This document shows positions 17,075 through 21,886 of a DNA stretch of 21,886 nt, in pieces (positions within the stretch are counted from its first letter, which is position 1; the number at the start of each line of letters is the position of its first letter). The position numbers were made by a program, and so were the translations under genes. The notes below the pieces were generated by a model, which was not told where the DNA came from, ran no database searches, and worked only from the letters and a program-made list of their open reading frames with translations. The stretch is from Gp7-AA10 sp035636095. Its GTDB lineage: Bacteria; Acidobacteriota; Thermoanaerobaculia; Gp7-AA8. The stretch lies in contig DASPZU010000041.1 in NCBI GenBank assembly GCA_035636095.1, forward strand, positions 1-21,886, given 5' to 3'.

Positions 17075-18070
17075 TTATCCCTTCGGCCCCTCACCCCCAG
17101 CCCCTCTCCCCGCTTGCGGGGAGAGGGGGGCCGAAGGTGGCGGTGGTGTCAGCGATTTGATGTACGCGAGCAGCTTGAGCAGGTCCTCCTCATTCACCTG
17201 CCCCTGAAATGTGGGCATGATGGGACCGAACCCCTTCACGATTTTCTCCTGCGGATTGAGGATCGATTCGCGGATGTAATTCTCATCGGCGACTACGGTC
17301 CGGTTGTCGGAGAGCGTCACTGTTTTCCCGAACAGACCAACCAACACCGGCCCGCGGCCGGTGGCGTCGTTGGTGTGGCACGTCGCGCAGGCGTATTTTT
17401 CAAAGAGCTTCTCGCCCTGCGAGGCCAGCGATCCCTCTGTTCCGCCGGCCAGCCATTTCTGATAATCGGTCGGCTCCATCACCTCCACCCACCCGATCAT
17501 TCCGGAGTGAAGCGTGCCGCAATATTCGGCGCAGAAAATGTGGAAGCGGCCGGTCTTGGTGGCCTGGAACCACAGCGTGCGATAGCGATTCGGCAGCACA
17601 TCCGCCTTAGTGCGGAAGTACGGGAAGAAAAGGCTGTGGATGACGTCCTCCGACGCCATGGTCACGCGAATGGGACGGTTGACCGGAACGTGCAGCATGT
17701 TGATCTCGCGCTGTCCGCTGGGATGCTGGAACTTCCACATCCACTGCTTGCCGGTGGCGTAGATGTCGAGGGCGTTGTCGGGCACGCGCGCCAGCTCGAA
17801 GTACAGCCACGATCCCCACACGAAGGTGGCCATGAAGAAAATGAACGGGATGACGATCCAGGCGATCTCCAACGCCTTGGGCGCCTCTTCCTCCTCGGCC
17901 AGCTCGTTGTCGGGGCGGCGGCGATAGATGATGGCCAGGACGAAGATCATGGTGAAGATCAGCACCGACACCGCGCCGGTGACGACGGTCAGCATGATGT
18001 AGAGCGCGTCGACCTGCTTGGCCATCGTCGACGCCTGTTCGGGGAAGAGCGGGAAGTCGGTCAGCATCAT
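17075..18070 (-). CDS. coxB: Cytochrome c oxidase subunit II fused to cytochrome c (caa3)
   Basis: A 331-residue protein. Two membrane spans lie at about residues 24-48 and 68-92. The CuA domain has His145 (DVIHSLFF), then Cys180, Glu182, Cys184, His188 and Met191 (CAEYCGTLHSGM). A mono-heme cytochrome c domain follows, with CATCH at 228-232 and Met285 (GFGPIMP) as the likely sixth ligand. It passes electrons from alternative complex III to subunit I. The last ~20 residues (PSAPLSPQAGRGAGGEGPKG) are encoded by a palindromic repeat and not by the family core, which ends near YIKSLTPPP. The start is ATGATG at 18070, overlapping the SCO1 stop; an upstream extension to 18625 is a shadow of SCO1. 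Confidence 0.96.
   Translation of the reverse strand: MMLTDFPLFPEQASTMAKQVDALYIMLTVVTGAVSVLIFTMIFVLAIIYRRRPDNELAEEEEAPKALEIAWIVIPFIFFMATFVWGSWLYFELARVPDNALDIYATGKQWMWKFQHPSGQREINMLHVPVNRPIRVTMASEDVIHSLFFPYFRTKADVLPNRYRTLWFQATKTGRFHIFCAEYCGTLHSGMIGWVEVMEPTDYQKWLAGGTEGSLASQGEKLFEKYACATCHTNDATGRGPVLVGLFGKTVTLSDNRTVVADENYIRESILNPQEKIVKGFGPIMPTFQGQVNEEDLLKLLAYIKSLTPPPPSAPLSPQAGRGAGGEGPKG
17080..17137. repeat. Nested palindrome forming the CoxB tail
   Basis: Outer arms are CCTTCGGCCCC (17080-17090) and GGGGCCGAAGG (17127-17137). The inner stem is a perfect 13-bp inverted repeat, CCCCTCTCCCCGC (17101-17113) with GCGGGGAGAGGGG (17116-17128), around a TT loop. It is translated as the CoxB C-terminus, and its outer arm gives coxA an AAGGG ribosome-binding site. 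It is related to 7631-7714. Confidence 0.88.
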
Positions 18071-18852
18071 GCCGCGCGCCGCTCCCTGCGAATCATGATG
18101 ACGATGAAGCTCGCCAGGCCCAGCACCGTCGCGATGCCGCCGGCGCGCACGAAATTCATGGCGGTGCGGCTGTACTTGCCGGTGGCCGGATCGTAGTGAT
18201 AGCAGAGCAACAGAAGTTGATCGGTGGCGGTACCGATCTTGTTCGCGGAGGCTTCCACCAGCCCCAGGCGTACATCGCGGGGCTTGTATTCGAAACCATA
18301 CAAGTAGCGCGAGATGCGCCCCTCCGGCGTCGCGACGATCAACATCGTGGCGTGTGCGAACTGATCGTGTTCCGGATCGTAGGCGTAATGGAATCCGACC
18401 GCATTCGTCAACGCGCGAATCGACGATTCGTGTCCCGTCAGGAAGTGCCAGCCATTCGCGGCGCCCAGGCGTCCATAGCGCTTGATGTACCTGTCTTTTT
18501 TCGCGACCGCTTCCGGCGGCATATCGCGCGGGTCGATGCTCACCGTGATGACCTCGAACTCTCTGCCGACATCGAACTTCAGCTCGGTGAGCGTGCTGCT
18601 GATCCCCTCCATCACCATGCTGCACAGCATGGGGCAGCGGTAGTACATGAAGTTGAGCAGCACCGGCTTGCCGTGAAAGTACTCGCGCAACCGCACGATC
18701 TTTCCACTCTCATCGCGGAACATCAGGTCGAGCGGAAGCTGGGCGTTGAGTCGCTGTTCGATCGAAACGTTGCCGGGGAGTTTGGGCGGCGTGGCGGAGT
18801 TTTCTGCCAATGCGGCGCCGGCGACCAGCAGCGTGCAGAGCGCCCACTTCAT
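18067..18852 (-). CDS. SCO1/SenC-type copper chaperone for CuA
   Basis: A 261-residue protein. A signal peptide covers about residues 1-16 (MKWALCTLLVAGAALA). The thioredoxin-like domain carries the copper-binding Cys73 and Cys77 (YRCPMLCSM) and the distal His167 (FAHATML). A C-terminal membrane span at about 236-254, ending in RRERR, anchors it with the domain outside. It delivers copper to the CuA site of CoxB, encoded directly downstream. ATG 18852 overlaps the preceding stop as ATGA; a longer frame to 19170 is a shadow of the preceding gene. Confidence 0.93.
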   Translation of the reverse strand: MKWALCTLLVAGAALAENSATPPKLPGNVSIEQRLNAQLPLDLMFRDESGKIVRLREYFHGKPVLLNFMYYRCPMLCSMVMEGISSTLTELKFDVGREFEVITVSIDPRDMPPEAVAKKDRYIKRYGRLGAANGWHFLTGHESSIRALTNAVGFHYAYDPEHDQFAHATMLIVATPEGRISRYLYGFEYKPRDVRLGLVEASANKIGTATDQLLLLCYHYDPATGKYSRTAMNFVRAGGIATVLGLASFIVIMIRRERRAA

Positions 18853-19286
18853 TTCTGAACTCCGGCGGCCTGCAGCCGCTGCACCGCTAGTTGTTTCGCG
18901 ACGTCGATCGGAACGCGCGCGATGCCCTTCTGTTTGTCCACCCACCCCGGCAGGTGCAGGGCCTGCTCCTCCGCAGCCCGCATGTCCTCCATGTCGACGG
19001 CGGGCGTGGTGGTGTTTGGCGCCGTCATGTTGCCGCGTGGATCGCGATTGGGAAACGGCTGCAGACGCGGCTGCTGTGGAATCGAGGCATCGGGCGGTCG
19101 CGCGACATCGGTGAGCGGCGCGGCGGTCTTGTTCCGCGCCATCTCCGCGAAATACTTGAACATTCCCCACAGGAGCAAGTGGCTGACGGCAGCGAAGACG
19201 ACGAAGATCGCCATGAACATCAGCAGGGCGCGGACGTTGACGTCGCTGCGCTCGTGATGCGTTTCGGGATTGACGATTTCAGGCAT
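18849..19286 (-). CDS. Small single-span membrane protein of the ACIII-caa3 operon
   Basis: A 145-residue protein. One membrane span lies at about residues 18-42 (LLMFMAIFVVFAAVSHLLLW). A Pro-rich linker follows, then a C-terminal motif with LPGWVDKQKGIARVPIDVAKQL. That end reads like a conserved segment, and I recall similar small proteins in other ACIII-oxidase clusters, but no function is known to me. It overlaps actF by 8 bp and SCO1 by 4 bp, so a role in assembly or stability of the respiratory complexes is inferred. Confidence 0.8.
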   Translation of the reverse strand: MPEIVNPETHHERSDVNVRALLMFMAIFVVFAAVSHLLLWGMFKYFAEMARNKTAAPLTDVARPPDASIPQQPRLQPFPNRDPRGNMTAPNTTTPAVDMEDMRAAEEQALHLPGWVDKQKGIARVPIDVAKQLAVQRLQAAGVQK

Positions 19287-20466
19287 TGACTCGAATCGCT
19301 CCCTCGCGAATGGCCTCTTCGACCCATGTCTCGTGAATCGGAATGATGGTCTGTCCTTTCAATTGCTCGATGAACGTCCAGATCCACACGCCGCCGATGC
19401 CGACCAGCGAGGTGAGACTCCAGATCGAATAATGGAAGTGGTCGTACCACGACGGCGCGATCAGCCAGTAGATGGCAACGTAGCGCATGATCAGGATGAC
19501 GACCGTGACGACGGAGATGGTCTCCGCGCGGTCTTTGATCGACCGCATCAGCAGCATGAAGAACGGCAGGAAGAAGTGGAAGATGATGATGACCGCCGCG
19601 ATCGCGCCCCACGAGCCCTTGATGCGAACGATGTAGTGTCCGATCTCTTCGTGCAGGTTCGCATACCAGATGAGCAGGAACTCGGAGAATGCGACGTAGG
19701 CGTAGAACATCACGAACGCCAGCATCAGGTTGCCCAGGTCGCGGAGATGCGTCGGCTTGAGGATGCCGCGCATGGCGTCAGTGGTTGCGAGGCGCGCGAG
19801 AAAGAATGTTACGAATGCGAAGGCCGAGAGTCCGCAGCCGACGGTGAAGGTGATGCCGTACATGGTCGAGCTCCACTTCGGCTCGAGTGACATCATCCAA
19901 TCGATGGACGCGAATGTCAGCGTCAACACGATCATCGGCAGTCCCGCCGCCGCCCAACGCCGGCGCGCCAGATCGGTGTAGGGCGATCGATCCTTGTAGA
20001 ACTGCAGCGACAAGGCGCGAATGCGCCACGCCCACAGGATCCACGCTCCGAAGTAGGCGACCGCGAAAATGCCGAAGCGTCTCCAGTTCAGGTATCCGAG
20101 CTTCTGGCTGACGACTTCATCGTGCCGCGCCCAGTCGAGGTTCATCCACGGGTAGAGGTACTTCATGCCCATCGCGACGGGGATAGCGAAGAGCACCATC
20201 CACATCATCGTCCGCGCGGCGGCGGCGAGCGGGCGGCGGATCATCAAGCCCCACTCGCCGCCGGTCGTGTACTGGAGCATCAGCACGGCCAGGCAGCCGG
20301 CCACGATCGAGAACCAGAAGATGAAGCTGGGCAGATATCCGCGGAAGAATTCCTCGGGATTGATGAACCACCCGATCGCGCTGGCGGCGAGTCCGATGAT
20401 GCCGACGATCAGCGCCGGACGCTGGAAGCGGACGATGCCGGTCGTCGGTGCGCGTTGCTCAGCCAT
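19279..20466 (-). CDS. actF: Alternative complex III subunit ActF (quinol:cytochrome c oxidoreductase membrane subunit)
   Basis: A 395-residue membrane protein with about ten spans. Recognisable segments include IFWFSIVAGCLAVLMLQY, FASIDWMMSLEPKWSSTMYG and AFSEFLLIWYANLHEEIGHY. ActF is the smaller NrfD-like homologue of ActC in alternative complex III, which oxidises quinol and reduces periplasmic cytochrome c in place of bc1. ATG 20466 overlaps the actE stop as TGATG. The C-terminal tail (HETWVEEAIREGA) is cytoplasmic. Confidence 0.93.
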   Translation of the reverse strand: MAEQRAPTTGIVRFQRPALIVGIIGLAASAIGWFINPEEFFRGYLPSFIFWFSIVAGCLAVLMLQYTTGGEWGLMIRRPLAAAARTMMWMVLFAIPVAMGMKYLYPWMNLDWARHDEVVSQKLGYLNWRRFGIFAVAYFGAWILWAWRIRALSLQFYKDRSPYTDLARRRWAAAGLPMIVLTLTFASIDWMMSLEPKWSSTMYGITFTVGCGLSAFAFVTFFLARLATTDAMRGILKPTHLRDLGNLMLAFVMFYAYVAFSEFLLIWYANLHEEIGHYIVRIKGSWGAIAAVIIIFHFFLPFFMLLMRSIKDRAETISVVTVVILIMRYVAIYWLIAPSWYDHFHYSIWSLTSLVGIGGVWIWTFIEQLKGQTIIPIHETWVEEAIREGAIRVNA

Positions 20467-21086
20467 CAGCGAAGCTTCTCCCGCATCTCGGGCGGCACGT
20501 CATTGATGGTGGCGTGCTGACTCAATTGCAGCGCACGGATGTAGGCGATGATCGCCCAGCGATCGCTCACCGGCACCTGCGCGGAATACGACGGCATCGC
20601 CCCGAAGCCGTTGGTGATGACGTCGAAGTAATGTCCGTTCCTGGCGGCACGGAGAATGTCGCTGTGATACGTCGGCGGACGGCGATAACCGCGCGACGGA
20701 ATCATGCCGTTGCCGTCGCCGACTTTTCCGTGGCACTCCGAGCAGAAAATGTTGAATCGCTCCTGCCCCCGATTCATCACCTCCATCGTGATGGGAAACG
20801 GAAACCCGTCGCCATCCTGCCCGTTGACCTTGCCGGTGGCGAGGTAACCGATCGTGGAGGCCTCGCCGCGTGCGACCGTTCCCGGAATTCGCGGGCGTGC
20901 CGACATGCCGTCGGCGAAAAAGTCGCTCGGCTCGAGCGGATCGTATTTCGGTTGCACGGCCATTCGCTGTCTACAAGTCAGAAGGCACAAGCAAGTCAGA
21001 AGGCAGAAGGCAGAAGGCAGAAGTGACGCAACACGCCTCTTCCTTCTGCCTTCTGCTTTCTGCCTTCTGCCTTTACCACGGGACAT
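20466..21086 (-). CDS. actE: Alternative complex III mono-heme cytochrome c subunit ActE with repeat-encoded signal peptide
   Basis: A 206-residue protein. The mature part starts near residue 38 and contains PKYDPLEPSDFFADG, SARPRIPGTVARG, the heme site CSECH (115-119) and Met164 (GFGAMPSYS) as the likely axial ligand. It carries electrons from the iron-sulfur/quinol part of ACIII to the oxidase. The first 37 residues are encoded by the GAAGGCA inverted array. Residues 4-18 are basic (GKGRRQKAEGRRKRR), residues 19-37 hydrophobic (VASLLPSAFCLLTCLCLLT), and Cys38 sits at an imperfect lipobox (LLTC). ATG 21086 is chosen because GGAGGT at 21097-21092 is five bases upstream, within actD. The next in-frame ATG, at residue 42, would give no export signal. 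It overlaps the actD end by 14 bp. Confidence 0.92.
   Translation of the reverse strand: MSRGKGRRQKAEGRRKRRVASLLPSAFCLLTCLCLLTCRQRMAVQPKYDPLEPSDFFADGMSARPRIPGTVARGEASTIGYLATGKVNGQDGDGFPFPITMEVMNRGQERFNIFCSECHGKVGDGNGMIPSRGYRRPPTYHSDILRAARNGHYFDVITNGFGAMPSYSAQVPVSDRWAIIAYIRALQLSQHATINDVPPEMREKLR
20974..21074. repeat. Inverted array of the GAAGGCA heptamer at the actE 5' end
   Basis: The left arm has tandem GAAGGCA units (20999-21023). It is preceded by a 14-bp direct repeat CAAGTCAGAAGGCA at 20974-20987 and 20992-21005, with a period of 18 bp (six codons). The right arm has TGCCTTC/TTCTGCC units at 21041-21073. The ~17-bp centre is TGACGCAACACGCCTCT. Same unit as the 15320-15420 element. It lies wholly in the actE coding sequence. 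Confidence 0.9.
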
Positions 21087-21621
21087 CGGTGACCTCCCGC
21101 GGATCGAGCGTCTCCATAAAATCCCAGGTCTTGTCGAGATCGAATTTCGGATCGCGCGCCTGTATCACCAGGAAGAATTTGTCGCGCGACGCCTGATCGA
21201 ATCGCGGCACGTTGAAGACCGGGTGATAGGGCATTGGCAAACCGTTGAGCGCCAGCATCCCGAAGACCGCTGCAAATGCCGCCAGCAAAATTGTGCATTC
21301 GAATGTGACCGGAATCCACATCGGCCAACTGTTCAAAGGCCGGCCGCCGATGTTGATGGGATAACTGAGGACGTTCGCGTACCAGCACATGAAGAATCCG
21401 CTGAGAGCGCCGATGATGCCCCCACCCAGGACGATCATGGGAAGCTTGGTGTGGTGCATGCCAACCGCTTCGTGCAAACCGTGAATCGGAAAGGGCGAGA
21501 AAGCGTCCATCTCGGTGTAGCCGGCGTCGCGGGCAGCCTCGGCCGCGCGGATGAGCTCCTCCGGGCCGCCGAACTCGGCGATCACTCCGTACGTCCCTTC
21601 GATGACTCTTCCGATCGCCAT
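21073..21621 (-). CDS. actD: Alternative complex III subunit ActD (DUF3341)
   Basis: A 182-residue protein. The N-terminal ~55 residues are a soluble region typical of DUF3341 (YGVIAEFGGPEELIRAAEAA, then GYTEMDAFSPFPIHGLHEA). Two membrane spans lie at about 60-82 and 101-125, and the C-terminus contains FDQASRDKFFLVIQARDPKFD. ActD is a peripheral membrane subunit of alternative complex III with no cofactor. The ATG overlaps the actC stop as TGATG. Its last codons contain the actE ribosome-binding site and start. Confidence 0.95.
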   Translation of the reverse strand: MAIGRVIEGTYGVIAEFGGPEELIRAAEAARDAGYTEMDAFSPFPIHGLHEAVGMHHTKLPMIVLGGGIIGALSGFFMCWYANVLSYPINIGGRPLNSWPMWIPVTFECTILLAAFAAVFGMLALNGLPMPYHPVFNVPRFDQASRDKFFLVIQARDPKFDLDKTWDFMETLDPREVTDVPW

Positions 21622-21886
21622 CAGATCCTCTTCTCCACCGTCGGCTCATCGGCAACCGGATGCGCCTCCGGAACCAGCGTCCGCATTTCGAAGATCGAGA
21701 TCATCGGCAGGAACCGGACGAAGAGGAACAGCAGGAAGAAAAAGAGTCCGATCGAGCCGATGAACATCGACCAGTCCCACACTGTGCCGTGATACATGCC
21801 CCACGACGACGGCAGGAAGTCGCGGTGCAGCGAAGTCGGAATGATCACAAAGCGCTCGAGCCACATGCCGACGTTGACAAACTGCG
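21621..21886 (-). CDS. actC: Alternative complex III subunit ActC, C-terminal end (partial)
   Basis: The frame is open to the right edge of the window; the ATG at 21866 is internal. The visible ~87 residues read QFVNVGMWLERFVIIP, then LHRDFLPSSWGMYHGT, a final membrane span (SMFIGSIGLFFFLLFLFV) and the RFLPMISIFEMRTLVPEA tail. This matches the C-terminus of NrfD-like ActC, the large quinol-binding membrane subunit of ACIII. actA and actB would be expected beyond the edge. Confidence 0.93.
   Translation of the reverse strand, partial: QFVNVGMWLERFVIIPTSLHRDFLPSSWGMYHGTVWDWSMFIGSIGLFFFLLFLFVRFLPMISIFEMRTLVPEAHPVADEPTVEKRI

Noticed and set aside
15307..17094. Minus-strand ORF (595 codons) overlapping coxA
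   Set aside because: A +1 shadow of coxA with no COX motifs; it merely reads through the heptamer array at its end.
17080..17137. Intrinsic transcription terminator at the CoxB end
   Set aside because: The stem is strong but there is no T-run on either strand, and coxA begins two bases after the coxB stop in the same operon.
17114..18196. Plus-strand ORF (360 codons) opposite coxB
   Set aside because: Shadow of coxB, which has intact CuA and heme motifs.
18853..19170. Upstream extension of the SCO1 reading frame
   Set aside because: The added residues are Arg/His/Ala-rich and coincide with the 145-residue gene in another frame; ATG 18852 gives a signal peptide and an ATGA overlap.
20974..21074. 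CRISPR-like array
   Set aside because: The units are seven bases, contiguous and in opposite orientations with no spacers; this is an inverted simple repeat.

Overview
This is a high-GC bacterial window that looks like a fragment of an environmental genome, possibly Acidobacteriota. That assignment is an inference. It rests on the pairing of an alternative complex III with a caa3-type oxidase, on the HTH-fused citrate synthase, on the C-terminal anchor style of the first ORF, and on several small inverted-repeat families. No rRNA, tRNA, CRISPR array or classical insertion sequence was seen.

Layout. Positions 1-398: C-terminal part of a protein with a hydrophobic tail anchor. Positions 520-4331 (minus): carB, then a MarC-family membrane protein coupled by a 4-bp GTGA overlap. 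Positions 4416-5394 (plus): a hypothetical protein and a DUF1232 membrane protein. Positions 5404-7678: two divergent citrate synthase-family genes sharing a 46-bp AT-rich gap; one has an N-terminal HTH domain and lacks a catalytic His. Positions 7762-9085 (plus): a tiny membrane protein, a receiver-only response regulator and a VIT/CCC1-type transporter. Positions 9082-9816 (minus): a secreted-protein gene broken by one in-frame stop. Positions 9838-14193: rfbB, a HExxH peptidase with probable TPRs, a SAM methyltransferase and a small secreted protein. Positions 14317-21886 (minus): one tightly overlapping respiratory operon, actC(partial)-actD-actE-actF-145 aa membrane protein-SCO1-coxB-coxA-coxC-coxD, which would pass quinol electrons through alternative complex III to a caa3 oxygen reductase.

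The most unusual content is how repeats and duplications have been built into genes. (1) The signal peptide of actE is encoded by an inverted array of the heptamer GAAGGCA: the purine arm gives the charged n-region and the pyrimidine arm gives the hydrophobic core. The start lies outside the array behind a good Shine-Dalgarno. (2) Two genes, the peptidase and the small secreted protein, each sit between ~50-bp direct repeats that are copies of the neighbouring gene junction. The peptidase thereby starts with the first eight codons of rfbB. In both pairs the mismatches lie only in the half freed from selection, so the sequence itself suggests two insertions with duplication of the target junction. 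(3) Palindromic repeats form the C-terminal tails of citrate synthase and CoxB, and another palindrome lies in frame inside carB. (4) Other repeat arms appear to supply ribosome-binding sites.
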